A stretch of DNA of 21,418 bases from Candidatus Sulfopaludibacter sp. SbA3 (GCA_945861845.1 CAMAWS010000002.1:1-21418), one strand, 5' to 3'. Positions 6,899-14,475 are shown, counted from the stretch's first letter. Made by a program: numbers and translations. Notes: generated by a model not told the origin, from the sequence alone.

Positions 6899-6953
6899 CC
6901 CCAGATTGAGACGACGGGAAGGCCCGCAAGGTCCAGTAAGTGAGGGTTAATTT

Positions 6954-7688
6954 ATGAAAGCAGGTTATCGCCAGTGGCTGGAGTTACAGAAGTATCAGGC
7001 GAACACCGTCAACGCGCAGATGTATAGGGCTGGCCGGGTTGAGGAACATCACGGCAACCTCGACGAGCATTACGCGACAGACCGCATGGCAAGCCTCGTC
7101 GAAACGCTGTCCTATTCAAAAGACGACCAGCGGCGTAACCGGCCAAACCCGACGAAGATCCCGATCGAAGGCGACATCTTCAAGAACCTCGTGTCGTATC
7201 GCGATGCGGTAAAGCGTTATCGCAAGTTCCGAGATGAGACTGGCGAAGACGGATTTGACGCTCCTGCGCCCGGCGCGGATGAATCTGCGACGGCGGCTGG
7301 CGAAGAGGTCGGACGGAGGATCGGACTGGAGCGAGATCTGCAAGCCGCACTCCGGGTGGAGATCCAAAAACTTGAACCAGGCCTCACTATCACGGATGAC
7401 GGCGCCGAACGTTCCGTCGAGTCTGGATTCATCGATATAACCGCCCGGGATTCTTCGGGAATGACTGTCGTCATCGAACTGAAGGCGGGAGTTGCAGGAC
7501 AACGCGCTGTCGCACAAATCCTAAGCTATATGGGAGATGTCGCCAGCGAAGAGGAAACTGGAAACGTTCGTGGAATACTAGTCGCGTCCGACTTCGATGC
7601 AAAAGCGAAGTCGGCGGCGAAAATGGTGCCGAGTCTGATTCTTCGTAAGTACAGCGTCCAGTTCAGGTTCGCAGACGGGCAGGCCTAA
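6954..7688 (+). CDS. NucS-like (DUF91) PD-(D/E)XK endonuclease-domain protein, 244 aa
   Basis: The C-terminal half (~125-240) matches the nuclease domain of archaeal/actinobacterial NucS: LERDLQAALR, Asp161 in SGFIDITARD, Glu175-Leu-Lys177 in VVIELKAG, and Gln188 in VAQILSYMGDV, followed by VRGILVASDF. These are the expected catalytic residues of a PD-(D/E)XK site. The N-terminal ~95 residues (MKAGYRQWLELQKYQ, then YRDAVKRYRKFRDE) are helical, unlike the beta-rich N-domain of true NucS, and probably bind DNA or a partner. An acidic/alanine linker (101-120) separates the halves. So this is a NucS-domain relative rather than the NucS mismatch repair enzyme. It follows the DUF429 gene by 55 nt on the same strand. 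Confidence 0.8.
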   Translation: MKAGYRQWLELQKYQANTVNAQMYRAGRVEEHHGNLDEHYATDRMASLVETLSYSKDDQRRNRPNPTKIPIEGDIFKNLVSYRDAVKRYRKFRDETGEDGFDAPAPGADESATAAGEEVGRRIGLERDLQAALRVEIQKLEPGLTITDDGAERSVESGFIDITARDSSGMTVVIELKAGVAGQRAVAQILSYMGDVASEEETGNVRGILVASDFDAKAKSAAKMVPSLILRKYSVQFRFADGQA

Positions 7689-7706
7689 CCACCGAACAAA
7701 GAATGG

Positions 7707-8264
7707 ATGAGGAATCCTGACAAAAACGCCATCCATCACGCATCGATATCGTCAGCGCGCGGCCGGCAGTACGGAACGAATTCCAAAGAATTCAGCGACT
7801 TCCTTTCGCCGCTCCGGAGATATCTCCATGGCCAGGTCGGCAGGCCATGGGACAAGGTCTACAGCGAGATTCGCAAAGCGGTTCCAGGCGGATTGCAAGG
7901 GGATCATCTATGGATGCACATCAAGTGGGAAGTGGAGATCCACTGCTTCGAGCGCGACGGCCGCGTGTTTGCCAGGCAGCGGTACTTTTATGTAGATATC
8001 GAGGTTTCGGGCTTATACGTTCATCCGCGCACAGGGCTTCTGTGTTACAGGCTGCTACCTTCAAGACCACGCCTGAAGCCAACCGCGCCAGTAGACCGGA
8101 TCGAGATCGCCGAAAACGAGGAATACCGAAAGATCAATGGCATCTGGTACTACCAGAAGTTCGTTCGCCTCGATGTTTCAGGGCCGCCAGTTCTGGAATT
8201 AGTCCGAAAGAAGCAACTGAACCGGCGCGAACTGCGCGAATTCCGGCAGGCGTACCCTGAGTAG
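7707..8264 (+). CDS. Conserved hypothetical protein, 185 aa
   Basis: The most striking block is GRPWDKVYSEIRKAVPGG followed by LQGDHLWMHIKWEVEIHC, then LYVHPRTGLLCYRLLP and NEEYRKINGIWYYQKF. I recall similar blocks in uncharacterised proteins from Planctomycetes and other environmental bacteria, but know no function. The protein is basic and soluble, with no signal peptide or membrane segment; the basic C-terminus (RKKQLNRRELREFRQAY) could contact nucleic acid. It begins 18 nt after the NucS-like gene on the same strand and is likely co-transcribed. The ATG at 7707 is the only good start; no strong ribosome site precedes it. The palindromic repeat at 8307 follows its stop and may serve as the 3' end of the transcript. 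Confidence 0.7.
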   Translation: MRNPDKNAIHHASISSARGRQYGTNSKEFSDFLSPLRRYLHGQVGRPWDKVYSEIRKAVPGGLQGDHLWMHIKWEVEIHCFERDGRVFARQRYFYVDIEVSGLYVHPRTGLLCYRLLPSRPRLKPTAPVDRIEIAENEEYRKINGIWYYQKFVRLDVSGPPVLELVRKKQLNRRELREFRQAYPE

Positions 8265-8306
8265 CGATTCGTTGCCTCGACCGAAGTGCCGGATTCTGGA
8301 ACCACG

Positions 8307-8392
8307 CTGTGGGCGCGGGGCTTCAGCCCCGTGCAGAGTTCCAGAAAATTCCTGTTTGATCCTGGCACGGGGCTCAAGCCCCGCGCCCACAG
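8307..8392. repeat. Palindromic intergenic repeat, copy 1
   Basis: Two 28-nt arms (8307-8334 and 8365-8392) are reverse complements with one mismatch, around a 30-nt loop. Each arm itself contains a small palindrome (GGGGCTTCAGCCCC in the left arm). The same element occurs at 10727-10816 in the same orientation. It lies 43 nt past a stop codon. It resembles the REP/MITE-like elements scattered between genes in some bacterial genomes and could also form a transcription-terminating or mRNA-stabilising structure. Confidence 0.85.
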
Positions 8393-8445
8393 GTCGCGTG
8401 ACAACGCTTAGGTTGCACCCATGTATCGCTCCCGCGTATAGTCTG

Positions 8446-8463
8446 AATACAGAAATCTGTATT
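8446..8463. promoter_or_regulatory. Perfect palindrome upstream of vapB, probable VapBC operator
   Basis: AATACAGA (8446-8453) and TCTGTATT (8456-8463) are exact reverse complements separated by AA, ending 13 nt before the vapB ATG. VapB antitoxins bind palindromes at their own promoters, so this is a natural autoregulatory operator. The assignment is by position and symmetry only. Confidence 0.6.
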
Positions 8464-8476
8464 GGAAATCGAGCTT

Positions 8477-8719
8477 ATGAAAACCACGCTGAACATCGAC
8501 GATGAACTTCTCATCAGAGCCAAGGCTGTATCCGCTCGCGAAAAAACAAGCCTGACTGCGCTCATTGAAGAAGGACTCCGCTTGCGTCTTCGCCGGCCAA
8601 GCCGGAAATCCAGATCCGGGAAGCATGTGTTGCCGGTTTATCGCGGCAAAGGCGGTCTGGTGAAGGGCATTGATCCTCGCTCAAACCGTTCGATGCTGGA
8701 TGCGGCTGATGACGCCTGA
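8477..8719 (+). CDS. vapB: VapB-type antitoxin, 80 aa
   Basis: The N-terminus MKTTLNIDDELLIRAKAVSA followed by LTALIEEGLRLRLRR is a ribbon-helix-helix domain of the kind found in VapB antitoxins of PIN-domain toxins. The C-terminal part (HVLPVYRGKGGLVKGIDP, then RSMLDAADD) is the flexible toxin-neutralising tail typical of this family. I start at the ATG at 8477; an in-frame ATG at 8462 would add five residues and lies inside the operator palindrome. The stop overlaps the start of the toxin gene by 11 nt, indicating translational coupling. Autorepression through the palindrome at 8446-8463 is likely. Confidence 0.85.
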   Translation: MKTTLNIDDELLIRAKAVSAREKTSLTALIEEGLRLRLRRPSRKSRSGKHVLPVYRGKGGLVKGIDPRSNRSMLDAADDA

Positions 8720-9140
8720 TCTCAACGTTTTGATCGCCGCCTCAAGAATCGATCATGTCCATCATAAGAAAGCAATGGGTTGGCTGAGTGAGGCCCTTAC
8801 AGCCAGCGCGAGGGGAGGTGGCCTGGAAATTCTTCCGATGGTCGCGGTGGGATTCCTGCGATTGGTCACCCATCCGAAGGTGTTTGTGAATCCGACGCCG
8901 ATTGACGATGCCATCTCCTTCCTGGACAAGCTACTCGACGCTCCCGGCGTGGAAATGCCGGAACTCGCTCGCGAGTGGACTGCGCTTCGTCAGCTTTGCC
9001 GTGACAGAAAACTCAGCGCGAACGATGTTTCAGACGCCTGGATCGCAGCGGCCGTGAGAACAAGAGGAAATCATCTCGTCACATTCGATCGAGGATTCAC
9101 GCGGCTCCTGTCGAAGGCCGAAGTCACGATCCTGGACTAG
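8709..9140 (+). CDS. vapC: VapC-type PIN-domain ribonuclease toxin, 143 aa
   Basis: The PIN-domain acidic residues are present: Asp4 in TPDLNVLIAA, Asp106 and Asp109 in NDVSDAWIAA, and Asp127 in LVTFDRGF. The family's second acidic position, usually a Glu in the helix near residue 40-45, is less obvious; Glu40 (GLEILPM) is the only candidate. VapC toxins cleave structured RNAs such as tRNA or rRNA with Mg2+. Length is normal for the family. I chose the ATG at 8709 because it gives the canonical MTPDLNVL start and overlaps vapB; an in-frame ATG at 8670 would run inside vapB. The frame is intact, so unlike hicBA this pair may be functional. Confidence 0.88.
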   Translation: MTPDLNVLIAASRIDHVHHKKAMGWLSEALTASARGGGLEILPMVAVGFLRLVTHPKVFVNPTPIDDAISFLDKLLDAPGVEMPELAREWTALRQLCRDRKLSANDVSDAWIAAAVRTRGNHLVTFDRGFTRLLSKAEVTILD

Positions 9141-9402
9141 CGAAATAGAGCAGGAAGAATAATCCGTCATGGCTTTCTGCGGCTCGGCACTGTACACTCT
9201 TTCCAGTTTGCGCGTTCGATGTCCGACTTTCCTTGCAGATGCCGCAGCCGTCCGGTCTCAACTAACGGCGAGCTTCTTCACCGTTCGGTTTTACCGCTCA
9301 AACCTCTGAACTTCCGTCACAACGACGAGTCAGCCAAAACCATTTTTAGTCTCGAGCGCGGTTTCCAGGGGACGCTCCGGGATACATTCAGGAGCACTTC
9401 GC

Positions 9403-10710
9403 ATGACTTTCGACGAACTTGGGCTCGCGCCCATTCTCTGTAAAACCGTTGCCGGACTGGGCTACAGCTCTCCGACACCCATTCAGGTCCAGGCCATTCC
9501 CATGGCCCTTGAAGGCCACGACCTTCTGGCCGGCGCACAAACCGGCACGGGCAAAACCGCCGCATTCGCGCTTCCGATCATCGAGCGGCTGATGATTCAC
9601 GGCGCACCCCGCAAAACCGTATCGCGCAGGCCGCGATCTCTCGTCCTGGTACCCACGCGTGAGCTGGCCAACCAGGTTCACGAGTCGTTCCGATCCCTCG
9701 CCACTGGAACCGGACTTCTCAGCGCCACCGTATTCGGCGGCGTCGGCATGGAGCCGCAAGTCCGGGCCCTGAACCGCGGTCTCGACCTGGTCGTGGCCAC
9801 TCCCGGCCGCCTCATCGACCACATGGAGCGCGGAACCGTAAACCTTTCCGGCGTGGAGATCCTGACGCTCGACGAAGCCGATCGCATGCTCGACATGGGA
9901 TTTCTTCCCTCCATCCGCCGCATCCTGGCAGCCGCGCAGACCAACCGGCAGACGCTTCTGTTCTCTGCAACCCTGCTGCCGCAGATCAAGGTACTTGCCG
10001 CACAGTTCATGAAGAATCCGAAAGAGGTCCAGGTCTCCGCGGTGAACAGCATTGCGGCCACCATTGCCCATCGCGTCCATCCGGTGTCTGCCGATCGCAA
10101 GCGCGACCTGCTGGTTCACCTGCTCGGACGAAATACGCACCAGGCCCTGATCTTCTGCCGCACCAAGCACGGTTCCGATAAATTGTGCCGCCACCTCTCC
10201 GACGGCGGATTCCGCGCCGAAGCCATTCATGGCAACAAGAGCCAGGGCGCTCGAACGCGGTCGCTGGCAGACTTCAAGGCCGGACGGACCCGTCTTCTCG
10301 TCGCCACGGACCTTGCGGCCCGCGGCCTCGACATCCAGCAGTTACCGATGGTGATCAACTTCGACCTCCCGATGGTCCCGCAAGACTACATTCACCGGAT
10401 CGGCCGCACGGGCCGCGCGGGCGTCGAAGGTCATGCGGTGTCGTTGGTGTCGCGCGAAGAGCGGGGGTTGCTCGGGGATATCCAGCGGCTTCTTGCCGGC
10501 CAAATTGAAATTTCCGCGGTTGCGGGATTCGAGCCGTCGAACGCGCCCAGTAGAGCCAACGCCACGCCGCGTCCTCCGGCCACGCCTTTCAGGGCTGCCA
10601 CTCCAGAAAGGCAGGCACGCGTGGGCTATGCGTTCCGTCCGGGCGGCGCACGGTCCGAGCGCAGCACAAGAGACAGCGGAAACCGGTCACGGCATAAAAC
10701 CGGACGGTAA
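9403..10710 (+). CDS. rhlE: DEAD-box ATP-dependent RNA helicase, RhlE type, 435 aa
   Basis: All core motifs are present in order: Q motif with Gln28 (PTPIQVQAIP), motif I AQTGTGKT (45-52), PTRELA (84-89), TPGR (133-136), DEAD (157-160), SAT (188-190), ARGLD (306-310) and HRIGRTGR (331-338). The FxxLGL start and LDEADRMLDMGF motif fit the RhlE branch. Such helicases remodel RNA in ribosome assembly, mRNA decay and cold adaptation. The C-terminal ~65 residues are low-complexity and rich in Arg, Pro and Ala, a usual RNA-binding tail. The ATG at 9403 has AGGAG at 9390-9394. A 262-nt leader separates it from vapC, which leaves room for its own promoter and cold-responsive regulation, though I see no specific element. 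The palindromic repeat follows its stop by 16 nt. Confidence 0.93.
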   Translation: MTFDELGLAPILCKTVAGLGYSSPTPIQVQAIPMALEGHDLLAGAQTGTGKTAAFALPIIERLMIHGAPRKTVSRRPRSLVLVPTRELANQVHESFRSLATGTGLLSATVFGGVGMEPQVRALNRGLDLVVATPGRLIDHMERGTVNLSGVEILTLDEADRMLDMGFLPSIRRILAAAQTNRQTLLFSATLLPQIKVLAAQFMKNPKEVQVSAVNSIAATIAHRVHPVSADRKRDLLVHLLGRNTHQALIFCRTKHGSDKLCRHLSDGGFRAEAIHGNKSQGARTRSLADFKAGRTRLLVATDLAARGLDIQQLPMVINFDLPMVPQDYIHRIGRTGRAGVEGHAVSLVSREERGLLGDIQRLLAGQIEISAVAGFEPSNAPSRANATPRPPATPFRAATPERQARVGYAFRPGGARSERSTRDSGNRSRHKTGR

Positions 10711-10726
10711 TAGACTTCGTTACTAC

Positions 10727-10816
10727 CTGTGGGCGCGGGGCTTCAGCCCTGTGCAAAGCTCAAAAGGAAAAACTTTTGTTGGAGTCTGGCACGGGGCTGA
10801 AGCCCCGCGCCCACAG
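10727..10816. repeat. Palindromic intergenic repeat, copy 2
   Basis: The 28-nt arms (10727-10754 and 10789-10816) are reverse complements with one mismatch and match copy 1 (8307-8392) almost base for base. The loop is 34 nt and similar to the copy 1 loop in the same orientation. It begins 16 nt after the helicase stop codon. It is probably the same REP/MITE-like family and a likely 3'-end structure for the helicase mRNA. Confidence 0.85.
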
Positions 10817-10845
10817 GTAGAACGAAAAGCGCAGATTATGCTCCA

Positions 10846-11103
10846 TCATTGCGGCGTGCGGTCCTCTCCAAAATACTTTTCGCTCCGGTAGCGCAACCAC
10901 ACGCGCAACACCTGGGGCACCTTCTCCCGCTCGGCCTCGCTCAGAGACTCATACAACGCCATCGCTTTTTCGCGCTCGCGCCGGCAAGCCCGGTTGTTGT
11001 GCGCATCCCATAAACTGCGAGCCACGCGGATGCGGCGGCAGGTTTCCTTGATCAGGGCCGCGCCGGTGAGGGGCTTGTTGTTGTCTTTCTTCTTAGCGGG
11101 CAT
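10846..11103 (-). CDS. Conserved hypothetical protein, 85 aa
   Basis: From the ATG at 11103 the sequence starts MPAKKKDNNKPLTGAALIKE and continues with CRRIRVARSLWDAHNNRACR, EKAMALYESLSEAEREKVPQ and VLRVWLRYRSEKYFGE. It is helical and strongly basic, with no export signal. I have the impression of a small conserved family, but no name or function comes to mind; the many Arg residues would fit nucleic-acid binding. The frame is open upstream to an ATG at 11169 (107 aa), but those 22 extra residues look unconserved. It is convergent with the helicase gene, with the palindromic repeat between them. Confidence 0.65.
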   Translation of the reverse strand: MPAKKKDNNKPLTGAALIKETCRRIRVARSLWDAHNNRACRREREKAMALYESLSEAEREKVPQVLRVWLRYRSEKYFGEDRTPQ

Positions 11104-11231
11104 AGGCGTCGAGAATGATATTGGGGAATCCAGCGGCATGTATGGCTGCTCCTGCAGAGGAGAGTACATATGGGGCAGGTATTACAGGAGAATCTCTTTT
11201 ACAGTGTTACTTATTGAACCTACATAGGGCT

Positions 11232-11343
11232 GGACTGAATTCCCCGCCAATTGGACTGAGACATCGCCATTTTGGTAGCACGATTTTTTAGATTTTTGGA
11301 CCGATAGCTGCCAATTGACATACATGATTCAGAACTGGACCGA
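11232..11343 (+). promoter_or_regulatory. Four direct GGACYGA heptamers upstream of the hydrolase gene
   Basis: GGACTGA occurs at 11232-11238 and 11253-11259, and GGACCGA at 11298-11304 and 11337-11343, all on the same strand. The first pair is 21 bp apart (two helical turns). GCCAATTG is also repeated at 11246-11253 and 11310-11317. They may be direct-repeat operator sites for a regulator of the hydrolase gene; no regulator gene is adjacent. Confidence 0.35.
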
Positions 11344-11387
11344 GCAGTGGTATCCTCATCGGACCCAAACCCTAAAGGAGCCTTTTA

Positions 11388-12323
11388 ATGAAACTAGAAA
11401 CAGAACATGCAGTGGAAAAACCGAAGGTAAAAATCCCCGCGGAAGCGGTGGAACTTTACACCCAGTACATTCACGGCGACATCAGCCGCCGTGCCTTTCT
11501 CGATGGCGTGAAGCGTTTCGCCGTCGCCGGCCTGACTGCCGCGGTGATTGTCGAAGCGTTGATGCCGAACTACGCGCTCGGACAGCAGGTCCGCAAGGAT
11601 GACGAGCGGATCAAGGTAAGCTATGAGACCGTGCCTTCACCCACTGGAAATGGATACATGCGGGGTTATTTCGCCCGTCCATTCAGCCAGGATACCCGCA
11701 CTGAGCTGCCGGTGAAACTGCCGGGCGTTATCGTCATACACGAAAACCGGGGACTGAATCCGCATACCGAGGACATTGCACGGCGCTTTGCCCTGGAGAA
11801 CTTCATCGCATTTGCGCCTGACGCGCTGTCGTCCGTCGGCGGTTATCCCAGCGACGACTACAAAGGCGGCCTGTTATTCGCCAAGATCGATCGCCCCAAG
11901 ATGACCCAGGACTTCGTCACCGTCGCGCGATGGCTGAAAGCACATCCTCTCTGCAACGGGAAGATTGCCTCAACCGGTTTCTGCTTCGGTGGCGGTATGT
12001 CCAATACCCTGGCTACCCTGCTGGGCCCGGATCTGGCGGCCGCCGCTCCGTTTTACGGCGGCGCGCCCATGGCGGCGGACGTTGTGAAAATCAAAGCGGC
12101 CATGCTGATTCACCATGGCGGACTCGACAAAGCGCTGGTCGACGCATATCCCGCATATGAGGCGGAAATGAAGAAGAACGGCGTCCAGTACGAAGGCCAC
12201 ATTCATCCCAATTCCGTTCATGGCTTCTTCAATGACGCCACGCCGGAACGCTACAACAAGGCCGAGGCGGAACTGGCATGGAAGCGCACCATCGAGTGGT
12301 TCAATAAATACACTCGCGCCTAA
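11388..12323 (+). CDS. Exported dienelactone hydrolase family protein, 311 aa
   Basis: This is an alpha/beta hydrolase of the dienelactone hydrolase family (PF01738). The catalytic Cys199 sits in GFCFGGG, His278 in VHGFFND, the acid is probably Asp247 in HHGGLDKAL, and Glu119 in IHENRGLN is the residue that activates the Cys in classic DLH. A twin-arginine-like signal (SRRAFLDG at 33-40 followed by the hydrophobic FAVAGLTAAVIVEAL) lies after an unusually long 30-residue cytoplasmic lead, a layout seen in this subfamily. Substrate is unknown; the family hydrolyses enol-lactones and other small esters. The ATG at 11388 has an excellent ribosome site AAAGGAG at 11374-11380. Its promoter region contains four GGACYGA heptamers. 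Confidence 0.9.
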   Translation: MKLETEHAVEKPKVKIPAEAVELYTQYIHGDISRRAFLDGVKRFAVAGLTAAVIVEALMPNYALGQQVRKDDERIKVSYETVPSPTGNGYMRGYFARPFSQDTRTELPVKLPGVIVIHENRGLNPHTEDIARRFALENFIAFAPDALSSVGGYPSDDYKGGLLFAKIDRPKMTQDFVTVARWLKAHPLCNGKIASTGFCFGGGMSNTLATLLGPDLAAAAPFYGGAPMAADVVKIKAAMLIHHGGLDKALVDAYPAYEAEMKKNGVQYEGHIHPNSVHGFFNDATPERYNKAEAELAWKRTIEWFNKYTRA

Positions 12324-12452
12324 CTCAGGAAAGACAGACTGAAGGGCCCGGGTGGTTCCGAAACCGCATCTCTTAAGATGATGGCAGAGGGACCACCCGC
12401 CTCGCGGACAAGATTCTCGCCGACATGTGCCCCAACCCCCCTTTGATGCCCA

Positions 12453-13976
12453 TCAACTTCCGTCGCGAATCACACGGCACGATTCGATATCGAATGTCAC
12501 TTCTCCGATGGTGAGGCTGGTTTGGTTGCGGAGTCCCCCAGCAAACTGCAGGAACGTCTGCACGTCGGCATAATTGCTGGCCAGGCCGAATGACACTCGG
12601 ATCGCGCCGGCACTCTTGCCTCCGCGGTGGGTGATCAACTGGAGGAAGCGCGGCAGGGTCATGCCGCCAGCCTCCTGCGCTCCCGCGAGCATATCGTCCT
12701 CGGTCAGGCCTTCGGCAGTCTCGCCTGCTCCGGGATTGCAGAAGCATCCGGTGCGCAGCGACATTTTCTGCAGGCCTGCAAGTTCCTCCACACGCCTGTA
12801 GTCGAGCAGGTGTCCATTCGGATCGTAGAAATTCATCGTCACTGTTCCGCCCCGCCTCGAAACATCTGCCGGTCCGTAGATGCGCACCATGTGCCTGCCG
12901 TTCGCGTGCCGCAGATCCATAAGACGGTTCAACAACCACATCGTCAGGCAGCGCACGCGCGTGGCGATCGTCTCCATCCCGATCGATTCGAGGTGGCGAA
13001 GGCCGATTTCCGTGGCCGGAATTGCCAAATAGTTGAGCGTGCCGTCCTCGAAACCCGCTTCGCGCGCCGCCAGGACATGGTGACGGCCCTGTACCGTGGC
13101 GAAGTTGACGGTGCCGCCGGCAAACCAGGGACGTACCAGCTTTGGCAGCACGGTATTTCGAATCAAGAGACAGCCCACGCCTGTGGGATATCCAAACATC
13201 TTGTAGAACGACACGGCAACGAATTCAGGATGGACGATGGCGAGATCCAGGCGATTCGTTGGAACGTAGGACGCAGCATCGAGCAACACGTCCCATCCCT
13301 TAGCCTGTGCCTCGCCAATCAACTCGAGCGGATGCTTCACGCCGGAAAAATTCGATTGCGCGGGAAACGCAAAGAGCTTCTCGCTCCCAAGCGAGCCCCC
13401 GTCTGCCAGCAGGCGGCTCAACTGTTCCCGATCGATCCCCAGGTCCGGCATTGTCAATGGCGCGTAATCCACCGATGCGCCTTTCGCGCGGGCAAACTCG
13501 CGTATGCCGTTGACCGAATTGTGGTTGTCGAATGTCAGCAGATATCGGCCCTTCGGCCCAAACGGATAGGCCTCGCCGACATGCTTCAATGCACCCGTGG
13601 CATTCTGAGTGAACACCGTTGTGTATTCGTCCGCGGAGGTATTGAACCAATTCAGGACTGCCCGCCTCGCCTGTTCGACGAGGCCGGTCATTGCCCCGGA
13701 CGCCGGGCTGGCCGAGTGTGGATTTCCGAAGACGTGCTTGTTCAGCAACTCCGCGTGGCGGAGAACCTGTGACTCGGCGTAAAGACTGCCGCCTGTGTAA
13801 TCGAGGTAGACATGGCCCTGCTCGTCGAGCCGGCGGTACTCCGAGCCGCGAAGCACGTCGATAATCGCAGTCGTCTCGTAATCAGGAAAGTGCTCAAGAA
13901 ACTTCGCGAACGCCACAGGCCCCCCTGTACGAACGTGTTTCACGAAAGGAATAGCCGGTGTTGCCGAATTGGCCAA
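12453..13976 (-). CDS. Class V PLP aminotransferase, molybdenum cofactor sulfurase-like, 507 aa
   Basis: The fold-type I PLP enzyme signature is clear: Asp233 in DVLLDAASYVPT contacts the pyridine nitrogen and Lys259 in SFYKMFGYPTGVGCLL is the Schiff-base lysine. VYLDYTGGSLY (57-67) and NPHSASPAS (85-93) are typical of the MOCOS/NifS-like branch. Cys411 and Cys413 in LRTGCFCNPGAGE match the persulfide-forming loop of molybdenum cofactor sulfurases. There is no MOSC domain attached and none nearby. The likely reaction is cysteine desulfuration with sulfur transfer to a cofactor, but another aminotransferase-V reaction is possible. Length suits the aminotransferase domain alone. It lies 37 nt downstream of the DUF4440 gene on the same strand. 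Confidence 0.88.
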   Translation of the reverse strand: MANSATPAIPFVKHVRTGGPVAFAKFLEHFPDYETTAIIDVLRGSEYRRLDEQGHVYLDYTGGSLYAESQVLRHAELLNKHVFGNPHSASPASGAMTGLVEQARRAVLNWFNTSADEYTTVFTQNATGALKHVGEAYPFGPKGRYLLTFDNHNSVNGIREFARAKGASVDYAPLTMPDLGIDREQLSRLLADGGSLGSEKLFAFPAQSNFSGVKHPLELIGEAQAKGWDVLLDAASYVPTNRLDLAIVHPEFVAVSFYKMFGYPTGVGCLLIRNTVLPKLVRPWFAGGTVNFATVQGRHHVLAAREAGFEDGTLNYLAIPATEIGLRHLESIGMETIATRVRCLTMWLLNRLMDLRHANGRHMVRIYGPADVSRRGGTVTMNFYDPNGHLLDYRRVEELAGLQKMSLRTGCFCNPGAGETAEGLTEDDMLAGAQEAGGMTLPRFLQLITHRGGKSAGAIRVSFGLASNYADVQTFLQFAGGLRNQTSLTIGEVTFDIESCRVIRDGS

Positions 13977-14013
13977 TCACCCCATTTGTCAGAACTGAAA
14001 CAGATGAATTGGG

Positions 14014-14475
14014 TCAGTCCGCAATTCTCGTGCTCTGGCTGGCCACACACTGCCAACGGCCCGCGCGCATCACGAAGACGTCGACAAACCGGACGCTTAC
14101 GGTCACCGTCCGCCCCTGCATGGGTCCGGTCATACTTTTTCTAAACCAGACGACAGCCGTGTCGCCATACTCCTTGACGGTAAATTCGTCGAGTGTCGCC
14201 GAGTCGATGCGCTTGTTGAATGTCGCGGCGTTCTCGAGCTCCTGGTCCCTGTCGCCCCGGGCGCCGTCGTCGTAGGTGGCAATGAATTCGTCGGCAACCA
14301 CCTTTTCGATGAACGCGATATCTTTCTGATGAAACGCCTGGTCCCAATCCCGCTCGAGCTGTATCAGGATTTCCTGATTGGATCGCCCTGCTGCGGATTG
14401 AGAACCGGACACAGTTGCCGTTGGAAGAACGATAAGAATCACGACCAAGATGTCTCGCCAGAAACCTCGACCCAT
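14014..14475 (-). CDS. Exported DUF4440/SnoaL-like (NTF2-fold) protein, 153 aa
   Basis: The start MGRGFWRDILVVILIVLPTA, followed by TVSGSQS, is a signal peptide of about 25 residues. The mature part has the DUF4440 pattern: ILIQLERDWDQAFHQKDIAF, VVADEFIATYDDG, the TFNKRIDSATLDEFTVKEYG region, VVWFRKSM and WQCVASQSTRI at the end. NTF2-like proteins of this group bind small ligands or act as minor enzymes; no catalytic assignment is possible from sequence. It is the upstream partner of the aminotransferase gene and is divergent from trmO, so the 143 bp before it probably hold two promoters. Confidence 0.85.
   Translation of the reverse strand: MGRGFWRDILVVILIVLPTATVSGSQSAAGRSNQEILIQLERDWDQAFHQKDIAFIEKVVADEFIATYDDGARGDRDQELENAATFNKRIDSATLDEFTVKEYGDTAVVWFRKSMTGPMQGRTVTVSVRFVDVFVMRAGRWQCVASQSTRIAD

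Noticed and set aside
9388..10230. 280-codon minus-strand frame under the DEAD-box gene
   Set aside because: It is a mirror of a fully motif-supported helicase; the translation is low in hydrophobic structure and has no homology that I recognise.
11315..11356. TTGACA at 11315 as a -35 box for the hydrolase gene
   Set aside because: The nearest -10-like hexamer (TATCCT, 11351) is about 30 bp away, outside the workable spacing.
12350..12398. Inverted repeat GGGTGGT / ACCACCC between the hydrolase and aminotransferase genes
   Set aside because: The arms are only 7 bp, the loop is 35 nt, and no U-run follows; too weak to call a terminator.
12627..13772. Long open frame on + opposite the class V aminotransferase
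   Set aside because: It is a 381-codon frame complementary to a gene with clear PLP motifs; its own translation has no recognisable domain. It is a shadow of the GC-rich gene.
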